Shown in pieces: positions 26,127 to 35,313 of a stretch of DNA of 64,000 nucleotides. The notes below the pieces were generated by a model. The model was not told where the DNA came from. It did no database searches and worked only from the letters and a program-made list of their open reading frames with translations. Every line of letters begins with the position of its first letter. The first letter of the stretch is position 1. A program made the translations under genes and the position numbers. Origin of the DNA: Zoogloea sp021286885 (GTDB taxonomy: Bacteria; Pseudomonadota; Gammaproteobacteria; Burkholderiales; Rhodocyclaceae); assembly GCF_041915215.1 (NCBI RefSeq), contig NZ_JAYSBV010000003.1; one strand, given 5' to 3'.

Positions 26127-28085
26127 ATGCCCATCATCACGCTGCCCGACGGCAGCCAAAGACATTTTTCACAAGCGCTCAGCGTTGCGGACTTGGCGGC
26201 CAGCATTGGTGCCGGTCTAGCCAAGGCCGTCCTGGCCGGGCGGGTTGAGGGCCGAAGTGGTGTTCAACTGGTCGATACCACATTCGTTCTCGAACACGAT
26301 GCCACTGTTAGTCTGATCACTGCCCGCGACCCGGAAGGGCTGGAAATCCTCCGTCACTCCTGTGCTCACTTGTTGGCCATGGCCGTCAAACAGCTTTATC
26401 CGAGCGCCCAGGTCACGATTGGCCCGGTGATTGAGAACGGTTTTTTCTATGACTTTGCTTTCGAACGTCCGTTCACGCCCGATGATCTGACGCAGATCGA
26501 AGCCCGCATGCAGGCGCTCGCGGCTGCCGACTTGCCACTTCGCCGGCGCGAACTGCCACGTGATGAAGCCATTGCTTGTTTCGAACAACGTGGCGAGTTT
26601 TACAAGGCCGAATTGATCCGTGCCATTCCCGTGGGTGAGGCCGTGTCACTTTACCGCCAGGGCGATTTTGAAGACCTCTGTCGTGGCCCCCACGTACCAA
26701 GTACGAGCAAGTTGCAGGCCTTCAAGCTGACCAAGGTGGCCGGTGCGTATTGGCGGGGTGATGCAAAAAACGCCATGCTTCAGCGTATTTACGGCACATG
26801 CTGGCCAGATGCCAAGGCACTCAAGGCCTATCTGACCCGCCTCGAAGAGGCTGGCAAGCGGGATCATCGCAAGCTTGGTGCCCAACTCGACCTTTTTCAC
26901 TTCGACGACAGCGCACCTGGTTCGGTGTTCTGGCATCCGAAAGGCTGGGCCCTGTTCCAGCAACTGATCGCTTATATGCGTATGCAGCAGGAGCGCGCTG
27001 ATTATGTCGAGATCAATACCCCGGATGTGATGGATCGAGGGCTCTGGGAAACCTCTGGCCACTGGTTCAACTACCGCGAGGCAATGTTTACAACAACAAC
27101 AGAGGATAAGCGCGTCTTCGCCCTCAAACCGATGAACTGCCCGGGTGCTGTTTCCCTTTTTGCCCAGGGGTTGAAAAGCTATCGTGACCTGCCCTTGCGC
27201 ATGGCTGAATTCGGAAAAGTCCATCGTTATGAGCCGTCTGGTGCTCTGCATGGCCTGCTGCGTGTGCGCCATTTCACCCAGGACGACGCCCATATTTTCT
27301 GTACGCAGACTCAAATGTCTGACGAATGTGCCCGCACCATTGCCTTGGTGTTTGCCATTTACCGCGATTTTGGTTTTGACGACGTGACCGTGAAGCTATC
27401 TACCCGGCCAGCCCATCGAATTGGCAGTGATGAAACCTGGGATCAGCTCGAAGGCGCATTGTCCGGCGCGCTTGATCGGATGGGTATCGCGTACCGGCTC
27501 AACCCTGGTGAAGGTGCTTTTTACGGACCTAAATTGGAGTTTGTACTGCGCGATGCAATTGGTCGCGATTGGCAGTGTGGCACGCTACAGGTTGACCTCA
27601 ACCTTCCCGAGCGTTTTGACATTTGCTACATCAACGAACAAGGCGAACGGGAGCGGCCAGTCATGCTGCATCGGGCGCTATTCGGCTCGTTGGAGCGCTT
27701 TACTGGCATCCTGATCGAACACTACAGCGGCCTCTTCCCGCTGTGGTTGGCACCGCAGCAGGCCGTTGTGCTTAATATCAGCGAAGCCCAGGCTGATTAT
27801 GCAAAAAACGTACTTGAGGCCTTGAAAAAAGCCGGATTTCGCGCTACGGCTGATCTGCATAATGAAAAGATCGGCTACAAGATTCGTGAGTACACGCTGC
27901 AAAAAGTCCCATACCTCCTCGTTGTTGGTGACAAGGAAAAGGCCGAAGGGCGCATTGCCCTGCGTTCGCGGGCTGGCGAAAACCTTGGCAGCCTCAGGCT
28001 CGACGAAGTGATTATCCGTTTGAGGCAGGAAGCACAGCCGTTTGGTAGCGAGAGCGTGGCTGATTTGCACGCGCTTCAAGCTTGA
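26127..28085 (+). CDS. thrS: Threonyl-tRNA synthetase, probable zinc-starvation paralogue
   Basis: Charges tRNA-Thr with threonine. The 652-residue protein has all domains: TGS (about 1-62, start MPIITLPDGSQ), editing domain with RHSCAH and DLCRGPH, class II catalytic core and anticodon-binding domain. The catalytic zinc ligands known from E. coli are retained: Cys of MNCPG, His of DDAHIFC and His of VMLHRALFG. The nearly invariant His after CPG is Ala here. Housekeeping thrS usually precedes infC-rpmI-rplT; this one precedes a carbonic anhydrase-like gene and lies behind a Zur-like operator, and is GC-poorer than its surroundings. Zur-controlled second ThrRS genes are known in other bacteria, so I read it as a duplicate. 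Confidence 0.9.
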   Translation: MPIITLPDGSQRHFSQALSVADLAASIGAGLAKAVLAGRVEGRSGVQLVDTTFVLEHDATVSLITARDPEGLEILRHSCAHLLAMAVKQLYPSAQVTIGPVIENGFFYDFAFERPFTPDDLTQIEARMQALAAADLPLRRRELPRDEAIACFEQRGEFYKAELIRAIPVGEAVSLYRQGDFEDLCRGPHVPSTSKLQAFKLTKVAGAYWRGDAKNAMLQRIYGTCWPDAKALKAYLTRLEEAGKRDHRKLGAQLDLFHFDDSAPGSVFWHPKGWALFQQLIAYMRMQQERADYVEINTPDVMDRGLWETSGHWFNYREAMFTTTTEDKRVFALKPMNCPGAVSLFAQGLKSYRDLPLRMAEFGKVHRYEPSGALHGLLRVRHFTQDDAHIFCTQTQMSDECARTIALVFAIYRDFGFDDVTVKLSTRPAHRIGSDETWDQLEGALSGALDRMGIAYRLNPGEGAFYGPKLEFVLRDAIGRDWQCGTLQVDLNLPERFDICYINEQGERERPVMLHRALFGSLERFTGILIEHYSGLFPLWLAPQQAVVLNISEAQADYAKNVLEALKKAGFRATADLHNEKIGYKIREYTLQKVPYLLVVGDKEKAEGRIALRSRAGENLGSLRLDEVIIRLRQEAQPFGSESVADLHALQA

Positions 28086-28255
28086 GGGCGCCCTCCTTCT
28101 ACAGCACGCAATACCGCTCGCAAGTGATCCGGACTGCTTCGTAGTCTGCTGCCGTTATTCCCGGGCGCTGGATTTGCCCCCTCCTGACTCGCCCCGAGCT
28201 TCCGACCAACTCATGCATGGCGAGCGATTCATCACCTCATCGGACCCTGTCAACC

Positions 28256-28816
28256 ATGATCCGCAAGAACCCACGCGGCGACTTGCCGCAAATCCATGAA
28301 TCCGCCTATGTCGATCAGACAGCCATCATCTGCGGCAAAGTCATCATTGAAGAAAATGTCTTTGTTGGCCCCTATGCGGTGATCCGTGCTGACGAGGTCA
28401 ATGCAGACGGCGATTTGGAAGCGATTCGCATTCGAGCCCACTCGAATATCCAGGACGGCGTTGTCATCCACTCGAAATCTGGAGCACTGGTCGATATCGG
28501 TGAGCACTCCTCGATTGCCCACCGTTCCATCGTCCATGGTCCCTGTGTGGTCGGCAATAACGTATTCATCGGATTTAACAGCGTGGTCTTCAACTGCCGT
28601 ATCGGCGATGGCTGTGTTATTCGCCACAACGCCGTTGTGGACGGCACTGACTTGCCAGCAGGTTTTTACGTGTCTTCCACCCTCCGTATCGGCCCGAAAA
28701 CCGACCTCGCCCTCATCCCCCGCGTTAACGCGGCCGCCACCGAGTTTTCGGAAGACGTAGTGCGTACCAATCACGAACTGGTTCAAGGCTACAAGAAGTT
28801 GCAGAACGAATTCTAA
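28256..28816 (+). CDS. Gamma-carbonic anhydrase-like hexapeptide-repeat protein
   Basis: Left-handed beta-helix protein of 186 residues with repeated hexapeptides such as IGEHSSIAHRSIVHGP. The three zinc-binding His of gamma-carbonic anhydrases are present: His of GVVIHS and the H-x4-H pair of AHRSIVH. Gamma-type enzymes can use iron or other metals instead of zinc and appear among Zur-controlled paralogues in several bacteria, which fits this setting. The ATG at 28256 gives the standard N-terminus (MIRKNPRGDLPQIHESAYVD). Enzymatic activity is not certain, as many family members are not proven hydratases. Confidence 0.85.
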   Translation: MIRKNPRGDLPQIHESAYVDQTAIICGKVIIEENVFVGPYAVIRADEVNADGDLEAIRIRAHSNIQDGVVIHSKSGALVDIGEHSSIAHRSIVHGPCVVGNNVFIGFNSVVFNCRIGDGCVIRHNAVVDGTDLPAGFYVSSTLRIGPKTDLALIPRVNAAATEFSEDVVRTNHELVQGYKKLQNEF

Positions 28817-28857
28817 ATGATTATTATTATCAATACTGGCGCTTACAGAGAAATCCA

Positions 28858-30975
28858 ATGCACACTTCCCCGTTGAAATACCCCGCCCTTCAACTCGCGA
28901 TTCTGGCCATCTTTGCTTTGCCCGTTCAGGCTCAGGATGTACAGCTTCAAGAAGTCCAAGTGGTTGGCCGCAGCGAAGGCCAGCGCTACTTTAGTGATGA
29001 AGCGGAGGTTGCACGTGCCGAGACTCCACTACGTGAAGTACCTCAGGCTGTACGCGTTATGCCACGTCAAGCGATTGATGACATCGGCGCAGTACGTCTC
29101 GAAGAAGCGTACGACTACATCAGTGGTGTCAGCCGGCAGAACAGTTTCGGCGGCCTGTGGGATAACTTTTCTATTCGTGGCTTTGCGGGGGATCCAAACA
29201 CGGGGGCCAACTTCCTGCGCAATGGTTTTGCCGGTAATCGTGGCTACAACGCACCAAGAGACATGGCTAACGTTGAGCGCCTGGAGGTGATCAAGGGGCC
29301 CGCAGCTGTGCTCTACGGCGGCAGTGAGCCAGGCGGTATTCTCAATATTGTGACCAAAAAGCCGCAATTCAAGGCTGGTCATGCCCTTGAGGTTTATGCC
29401 GGTAGCTACGACACCTATCGAACGCTGATTGATTCCACCGCCCCCATTTCCGATACCCTGGCCTATCGTTTGAATTTGGCTTACGAAGACAAGGGGAGTT
29501 TTCGCGATCATATTGATAGCCAGCGTTACTTGATTGCCCCCTCCTTCACTTGGCTGTTAACCCCGAATACGGTGGTTAACTATGATTTCGAGGGATTGCG
29601 TCAACAAACACCCATGGATCGTGGGGTCATTGCGATCAACGGACAGACAGGCAGCATTCCGCGTGAGCGCTTTCTGGGCGAACCTGGTGATGGCAACATT
29701 ACCATCGACAACAAAACTCATAACCTGACGGTCGAGCACGAATTTTCGAGGGACTGGAAGGCAAAAGCGGGCCTCGCATATCGCACCACCAGTCTGGAAG
29801 GCTACTCCACTGAAGTGAGCCCACGCACAGCAGGAGCCATCCGCTGGACAAGCGCCGGAGCGCCATTCATCGAGCGTGAGCGGCGCTACCGCGACTATCG
29901 TTCTGATGATGTCTCCTTCCAGAGCGAAGTGCACGGAAAGTTTGCAACCGGTGGCCTCAAGCATGAGGTGTTGGCTGGTATCGACAGTTACCACTTTGAA
30001 CTAGATCAAGTGATGAAGCGCGGTCGTTCGACAACAGCCTACGGCCTCAATATTTACAACCCGGGCTATGGTCAAACGCCCCTTGCACTGAATACAACGC
30101 CGACCAATACACAGGAAACCCAGAACAGCACAGGATTGTTTCTGCAGGACCAGATCGCTTTTGCCACGGATTGGCGTTTGCTCGTTGGCTTGCGCCATGA
30201 CCGTTACCGCCAGGAAGTCGACAATCGCAATACCGGTACGCGTACCGAACAAGATCATAAGGTCACAACGCCGCGCATCGGCCTGACGTGGCTGGTGACA
30301 TCAACTGTTTCGCTTTATGCGCTGGCCAGTGAGTCGTTCCGTGCTAACAGCGGCGTCGACGCAGCCGGAGGTGCGTTCAGCCCGGAGCGTGGCAAGTCGC
30401 GAGAAGTAGGCGTCAAATACGAGTCACCGAATAAGCGCTACGGCGGAACAGCATCATTTTTTGAAATCAACAAGAAAAACGTGCTGACCAATGACCCGGC
30501 TAACGCTGGTTTCTCCCTCGCTGCAGGGGAAGCACGAAGCCGTGGTTTCGAGTTCGATTTTTCCGGGCAGATCACGAACAATGTTCGTATTCTTGCCAAT
30601 TACGCGTTGATTGACGCAGAGATTACCGAAGACAATAACGTGGCTCTGCTTGGTGCCCGCTTGACCAACGTACCAAAGCACAGTGGCAGTACGTTGCTCA
30701 TGTACGAGAATGAGTTCAGTGCAGGTCGCTATGGCTTCGGTGCCGGTGCCACGTACGTCGGTAAACGTGCCGGAAATAGTCTTGATAGTTTTGAACTGCC
30801 CAGCTACACCACAGTGCGCACGATGGCCTTTTGGAAGCCGAGTAAGGCCCTGCGCTTCTCGCTGGACGTGGACAATCTGTTCGACAAACATTACTACGCC
30901 AGCTCTTATGACGTGTACTGGATCACGCCGGGGGCGCCGCGTACTGTGACGCTGGGCATGCAGGCCAAATTCTGA
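28858..30975 (+). CDS. TonB-dependent outer-membrane receptor (siderophore-receptor type)
   Basis: Ligand-gated outer-membrane channel of 705 residues. A signal peptide ends at PVQAQ. The plug domain (about 50-165) has LREVPQAVRVMPRQ and SIRGFAGDPN and ends with VEVIKGPAA-like ERLEVIKGPAAVLYGG. A 22-strand barrel follows, ending in aromatic-rich strands with VDNLFDKHYY and the terminal Phe needed for insertion. The sequence resembles ferric-siderophore receptors, but its place between a gamma-carbonic anhydrase gene and an ABC transporter behind a Zur-like operator suggests uptake of zinc or a zincophore. Ligand not proven. Confidence 0.9.
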   Translation: MHTSPLKYPALQLAILAIFALPVQAQDVQLQEVQVVGRSEGQRYFSDEAEVARAETPLREVPQAVRVMPRQAIDDIGAVRLEEAYDYISGVSRQNSFGGLWDNFSIRGFAGDPNTGANFLRNGFAGNRGYNAPRDMANVERLEVIKGPAAVLYGGSEPGGILNIVTKKPQFKAGHALEVYAGSYDTYRTLIDSTAPISDTLAYRLNLAYEDKGSFRDHIDSQRYLIAPSFTWLLTPNTVVNYDFEGLRQQTPMDRGVIAINGQTGSIPRERFLGEPGDGNITIDNKTHNLTVEHEFSRDWKAKAGLAYRTTSLEGYSTEVSPRTAGAIRWTSAGAPFIERERRYRDYRSDDVSFQSEVHGKFATGGLKHEVLAGIDSYHFELDQVMKRGRSTTAYGLNIYNPGYGQTPLALNTTPTNTQETQNSTGLFLQDQIAFATDWRLLVGLRHDRYRQEVDNRNTGTRTEQDHKVTTPRIGLTWLVTSTVSLYALASESFRANSGVDAAGGAFSPERGKSREVGVKYESPNKRYGGTASFFEINKKNVLTNDPANAGFSLAAGEARSRGFEFDFSGQITNNVRILANYALIDAEITEDNNVALLGARLTNVPKHSGSTLLMYENEFSAGRYGFGAGATYVGKRAGNSLDSFELPSYTTVRTMAFWKPSKALRFSLDVDNLFDKHYYASSYDVYWITPGAPRTVTLGMQAKF

Positions 30976-30988
30976 AAAGGCCCAGGCA

Positions 30989-31738
30989 ATGACTGAGCAT
31001 TCCTTTCCAGCCAAGCAGCCTATACTGGATATTCGCGAAGTGATTACCGGCTATGGTGACACTCTTGTCCTGAATGGTTTGAGTTTGGCGATTCACGCTG
31101 GCGAAATTCAAGCCCTTTTGGGGGCCAACGGTGCCGGCAAGACCACAACACTCAATTTGCTTCTTGGCTTTGTTCGGCCACGAAGTGGCCAGGTGTACAT
31201 CAATGGCATCGATCCCGCAACCAACCCCACAGTTGCACGACGCCAGGTTGCCTATATCCCGGAAAATGTAGCGCTTTATGGGCACCTGACAGCACGCGAG
31301 AACATCGCCTATTTGCTCGACCTCGCTGAGCAGTCTGCCGATTTTTCGGTAATCAGCGAAGCATTGACGGCAGCTGGGCTGAACCAGGATGTGCACGACA
31401 GGCGTATTGCAGGCTTTTCCAAAGGCATGCGCCAGAAAGTGGCCATTGCTTTGGCGCTGGCGCGTCATGTGCCGGTCTTGTTGCTGGATGAGCCCACATC
31501 TGGCCTCGACCCTCTGGCAACAATGGAATTTAGCCGTTTGCTTGGCAAGCTGCGTGATCGAGGCGTAGCCATCCTCATGGTCACGCATGATCTGCTAGGT
31601 GCGGCAGATGTCGCGGATCGGATAGGCTTCCTGCGGGGCGGGCGTCTTGTCGAACAGGTTAGTGCAGGTACGGGGGTGGAGCGCTTTGATGTGTCAGCGC
31701 TGCATCGCCATTACCTGAATGCGGAGGCTTTGCGATGA
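30989..31738 (+). CDS. ABC transporter ATP-binding protein
   Basis: Cytoplasmic ATPase of 249 residues of the ABC-2/CcmA-NosF type. Walker A is GANGAGKTT, the signature is FSKGMRQKV (an SGG-type variant), and Walker B with the D-loop is LLLDEPTSGLD; the H-loop is MVTHD. It begins 13 bases after the TonB receptor gene and overlaps the following permease gene by ATGA, so it belongs to the same operon. It should energise the two DUF3526-type permeases. Confidence 0.93.
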   Translation: MTEHSFPAKQPILDIREVITGYGDTLVLNGLSLAIHAGEIQALLGANGAGKTTTLNLLLGFVRPRSGQVYINGIDPATNPTVARRQVAYIPENVALYGHLTARENIAYLLDLAEQSADFSVISEALTAAGLNQDVHDRRIAGFSKGMRQKVAIALALARHVPVLLLDEPTSGLDPLATMEFSRLLGKLRDRGVAILMVTHDLLGAADVADRIGFLRGGRLVEQVSAGTGVERFDVSALHRHYLNAEALR

Positions 31739-33162
31739 ATGCCACCTTCCGTATCGCACGTGAGGAATGGCGGCTGCTCTGGCGGGATCAGGTCGCCGTC
31801 ACGGGACTGGTTCTGCTCCTGTTATTGACTGTGATGTCGGCCTTGACTGCCTGGGAGCAACGTCAGGTGGCAGATGCAGAACGTGCACGTTACCAGACAC
31901 AAGTCAATCATGAGTTTGAGTCACAGCCCGACCGACATCCTCACCGAATGGTTCATTACGGTCAGTTCGCATTTCGGACGCTCAACCCTCTCGCCGCTTT
32001 CGATAGCGGCATTGACCCCTACACAGGGCACACGCTCTATCTGGAGGGTCATCGGCAAAATAGTGCGAACTTTGGAGAGGTTCGCCAATCGTCCCTGATG
32101 CTGCGTTTTGGCCAATTAACCCCGGCTTTTGTGTTGCAGGTTCTGGCACCGTTGATCCTTGTATTTATTGGACATGCAGCGGTCGCCCGTGAACGCGAGA
32201 CGGGGACTTTGCGATTGCTGGTGTCGCAAGGTTTGCCCCTGGGCCGACTCGTGCTCGGAAAGCTCCTCGTCCTGGCAGGTGTGGCTGCCCTGGCCTTGAC
32301 TCCGGCGGTGTTGGCACTGCTCGGAATGATCTTGATGTCGTCGGCAGATATCCGTCTTGGGTTCCTGCTGATAGGCAGTTACGGGGTATGGCTCTCCCTG
32401 TGGGCCTGTACTGTGGTCGGTGTTTCGGCGCTGGTTTCAAGAGGGCGAGATGCGTTGATTGTGCTTTTGTCCGTCTGGGTCTTTGCGGTTGTACTGATAC
32501 CGCGCTTCGGCGCTGATCTGGTGGCATGGTTACAACCGCTACCTACGCGATTTGAAACCGATCTGGCCGTTTCCAGAGATCTCGCCGCCTTGGGTGACAG
32601 CCACAACCCTAACGATCCTTATTTTAATAGTTTCCGTGAAAAGGTGCTGGCACAGTATGGTGTCAGCCGTATCGAGGACTTGCCGGTGAATTACAAAGGC
32701 CTGTTGGGAATGGAGGGTGAGCGGCTGACAAGCGAATTGTTTAGCCGCTACGCTGCAGACAGTTTTGCTGCACAAGAGCAGCAGCAACGGTATGCAGACG
32801 CCTTTTCGTTGATCAGCCCTTTGCTTGCTCTTCGTCGGGTGTCCATGATTGCCTCCGGTACCGATCTACATGCCTATCGACTGTTTCTGGAGCAGGCGGA
32901 ACACCACCGGTACGCGCTGGTACAGCAACTTAATCGGCTGCAGGCTGAAAAATTAAACTTTTCGACCGATCGTTCAAGCTTAGACAATCGTATCGGACAT
33001 GAACACTGGCGCAATATCGCTGAATTTCGATATGCCGCAGAGACCTCTAGCGAAATGCTGCATCGTGCCCTGCCAATGACAGGCGTACTGCTGATCTGGT
33101 TGTTGGCAACAGGCGGATTGATGGTAATGGCCTGTCGTCGTCTTGGGAGGATGTCCGTATGA
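31735..33162 (+). CDS. ABC-2 type permease (DUF3526-like), first subunit
   Basis: Membrane protein of 475 residues. TM1 (about 20-40) is followed by a large non-cytoplasmic loop of about 110 residues. A block of four or five TM segments follows (about 135-270) with the ABC-2 motif AAVARERETGTLRLLVSQG. A second large loop (about 275-435) precedes a last TM. This layout, two long extracytoplasmic loops, is typical of DUF3526 permeases, which are found in pairs. It overlaps both neighbours by ATGA. Direction of transport is unknown; most ABC-2 permeases export. Confidence 0.85.
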   Translation: MNATFRIAREEWRLLWRDQVAVTGLVLLLLLTVMSALTAWEQRQVADAERARYQTQVNHEFESQPDRHPHRMVHYGQFAFRTLNPLAAFDSGIDPYTGHTLYLEGHRQNSANFGEVRQSSLMLRFGQLTPAFVLQVLAPLILVFIGHAAVARERETGTLRLLVSQGLPLGRLVLGKLLVLAGVAALALTPAVLALLGMILMSSADIRLGFLLIGSYGVWLSLWACTVVGVSALVSRGRDALIVLLSVWVFAVVLIPRFGADLVAWLQPLPTRFETDLAVSRDLAALGDSHNPNDPYFNSFREKVLAQYGVSRIEDLPVNYKGLLGMEGERLTSELFSRYAADSFAAQEQQQRYADAFSLISPLLALRRVSMIASGTDLHAYRLFLEQAEHHRYALVQQLNRLQAEKLNFSTDRSSLDNRIGHEHWRNIAEFRYAAETSSEMLHRALPMTGVLLIWLLATGGLMVMACRRLGRMSV

Positions 33163-34517
33163 CTTGGCTCTCTCATGAATGGCGTCTGCTGTGCCGCTCC
33201 CGGTTTGCGTTGGTTGCTTTATTATTGCTGCTAGCGTTGTCCTCATTGGCCGTGATTTCTGGACTCAGTGAAATCGCCCGTCAGCAACAAACCATTGCCC
33301 GCTTGGCCAAGCTGCAGCAGGATGAGCTAGCAGCACAACAACCCAAGCTCACGCATCAGGGGGACGCCGGAACCGTTGCCTATTACACCTTCCTTGGTAC
33401 GTGGGCCCCTCCATCGTCTGCCGCCTTTCTGGCGATTGGTCTGCGCGATACGGCACCCTATGTGCTTCGTGTGCGTGCACTTGCGCTACAAACACAGTTG
33501 CACGAAGGCGAGGTATTCAATCCCGAACTGGCATTGGCCGGGCGCTTCGATTTTGCTTTTGTGCTGGTTTATCTCGCACCACTGATCCTGATCGCACTAC
33601 TCTACGATCTTGTGTCGGGAGAACGGCATGCCGGCCGTCTGTCTACCTTGCTGGCACTACCTGGCGCAGTGCGCAGCCTGTGGCTGCGACGGTGTGCCCT
33701 ACGGGCCAGCCTCGTTTTTGCCTGTCTTTGTTTACCGATGCTTGGCGGTGCTTACGTGAGTGGCATGCCTGCTGCTGCGGGAGGGGGGGTGCTGTTTGTG
33801 ATCTTCGCCTACGTGGTTTTCTGGGCCGGGCTGGCCTTGAGTGTAGTGACGCGAGGTGGCAGTTCCATTGCCAACGCCACTACCCTGATGGGGGGCTGGG
33901 CTGTGTTGATGCTGGTACTGCCTACGGTTGGCAATGCAGTTTTGACGCAATCCCTCCCAGTGCGGCAAGGCGTAGAACTGATGTTGGCACAACGCGAGGC
34001 CGTTCATGGTGCTTGGGATCTTTCGCGTGAGGACACCATGCAGCAATTCTTTCGCACGCATCCACAATGGCAGCATACGCCCCCTTTGCCGGCAGGTTTC
34101 CACTGGAAGTGGTACTACGCTTTCCAGCAATTGGGGGACGAGCGCGTGGCGCCACAGGTGGCTGCCTACCGTGAGGGCTTGCTGGCGCGTCAGCGCTGGA
34201 GCGAGCGACTGGGCTGGCTCTTGCCTGGTGTCGGGGTGCAAGCCATTCTGCACCACATGGCCGCAACCGATCTGCCTGCCCAACTGAGTTATCAGGATGC
34301 GATTGCTGCATTTCATTCTCGACTGCGTGCTTACTACTACCCCTATCTGTTTAACGAAGTTCGATTTGGGCCCGATGACTTCGCCCAAATACCACACTTC
34401 CGGCCGGCACACGCGGACGGGTCTGTACCCAAGGAATCAGTGTGGGCGTTGGGTATCGCTGCGGGATTGATGGCAATTGTTGGTGTACGCGCAGGACGTC
34501 GTGTGGGCCAAGGGTAA
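33159..34517 (+). CDS. ABC-2 type permease (DUF3526-like), second subunit
   Basis: Membrane protein of 452 residues with the same layout as the gene before it: TM1 at about 15-35, a long loop, a TM block (about 130-275) with ALLYDLVSGERHAGRLSTLL, a second long loop and a last TM near residue 435. The two permeases probably form a heterodimer with the ATPase encoded upstream. It is the last gene of the island; the sequence following it has only a weak hairpin. Confidence 0.85.
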   Translation: MTWLSHEWRLLCRSRFALVALLLLLALSSLAVISGLSEIARQQQTIARLAKLQQDELAAQQPKLTHQGDAGTVAYYTFLGTWAPPSSAAFLAIGLRDTAPYVLRVRALALQTQLHEGEVFNPELALAGRFDFAFVLVYLAPLILIALLYDLVSGERHAGRLSTLLALPGAVRSLWLRRCALRASLVFACLCLPMLGGAYVSGMPAAAGGGVLFVIFAYVVFWAGLALSVVTRGGSSIANATTLMGGWAVLMLVLPTVGNAVLTQSLPVRQGVELMLAQREAVHGAWDLSREDTMQQFFRTHPQWQHTPPLPAGFHWKWYYAFQQLGDERVAPQVAAYREGLLARQRWSERLGWLLPGVGVQAILHHMAATDLPAQLSYQDAIAAFHSRLRAYYYPYLFNEVRFGPDDFAQIPHFRPAHADGSVPKESVWALGIAAGLMAIVGVRAGRRVGQG

Positions 34518-34541
34518 TGGTTGCAAGACCTGGCCTCGAGT

Positions 34542-34559
34542 CCCACGATATTCCGTGGG
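34542..34559 (+). terminator. Weak hairpin after the ABC operon
   Basis: CCCACG-ATATTC-CGTGGG forms a 6-bp stem 25 bases after the permease stop. No T-tract follows, so termination is uncertain. Confidence 0.3.
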
Positions 34560-34662
34560 TTGAGCCGTAGATTGAATTTCGGTGGCGGGCTGTTTCATGA
34601 AGGCTCTGAGAGGGGAGCACTGCCTCGACCCGTTGTAGCTGAAGGCAAGGCAGTACAACGCC

Positions 34663-35313
34663 CTACTCGCTCCCATCCAGCAAACCATGCGCCTGGGCGT
34701 GGCGGTACATTTCCACGGGGCTACCAAAGCCGGTTTTCTGGCGGATCATGGTTTGGTAATTGGCGGCGGTTTTCAGACTGATGTAGAGGCGTTGGGCCAC
34801 CTCCTCCACCGAGCGCCCCGCCGCCAACAGGCGGAAGATTTCGAACTCCCGGGGGGATAGGCCCAGATGGGCCGGGTTGGTCTGGCGGGCCAGGGCTGCG
34901 GCCAGATCGGGGCTCAGAACCTGTTCGCCGCGCATGACCTGGCGCACCCCATCAATCAGGGCTTCGGGCTCGCTGCTTTTGGATAGATAGCCATCGGCGC
35001 CTGCCTTGAGGGCCTGGCCGACCATGGCGGGGCTTTCGTGCATGGAAAAGATCAGCACCCGCAAGGCGGGTTGCTTGGCTTTCACCCAAGCCAGGGCTTC
35101 CAGCCCGCCCCGGCCCGGCATGGAAAGATCCAGCACCAGCACATCGGCCGCCTGGGGTGTGGGCTGGGGGGTGGAAAACCATTGGCACACGGCTTCGCTA
35201 TCGCTCAGATCAGCCACCACGTGCATGTCGGGCTCCAGCTCCAGGAGGCGCCGGTAGCCGGTGCGCACCACCGCATGATCATCGGCCAGCACCACCCGTA
35301 TGGTTTCAGCCAT
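34663..35313 (-). CDS. NarL/FixJ-type two-component response regulator
   Basis: Transcription factor of 216 residues. The receiver domain (about 1-125) has acidic residues in VLADDHAVVR, the phospho-acceptor Asp in VLVLDLSMPGRGG and the conserved Lys in GYLSKSS. The LuxR-type helix-turn-helix (about 150-205) reads LSPREFEIFRLLAAGRSVEEV. Its ATG lies in the last codons of the kinase gene (8-bp overlap), so it pairs with that kinase. The TonB receptor gene at the head of the operon is a likely target. Confidence 0.92.
   Translation of the reverse strand: MAETIRVVLADDHAVVRTGYRRLLELEPDMHVVADLSDSEAVCQWFSTPQPTPQAADVLVLDLSMPGRGGLEALAWVKAKQPALRVLIFSMHESPAMVGQALKAGADGYLSKSSEPEALIDGVRQVMRGEQVLSPDLAAALARQTNPAHLGLSPREFEIFRLLAAGRSVEEVAQRLYISLKTAANYQTMIRQKTGFGSPVEMYRHAQAHGLLDGSE

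Noticed and set aside
26127..28085. ThrRS as a zinc-free variant that lost its metal ligands
   Set aside because: The Cys and both His ligands are present; only a neighbouring His is replaced.
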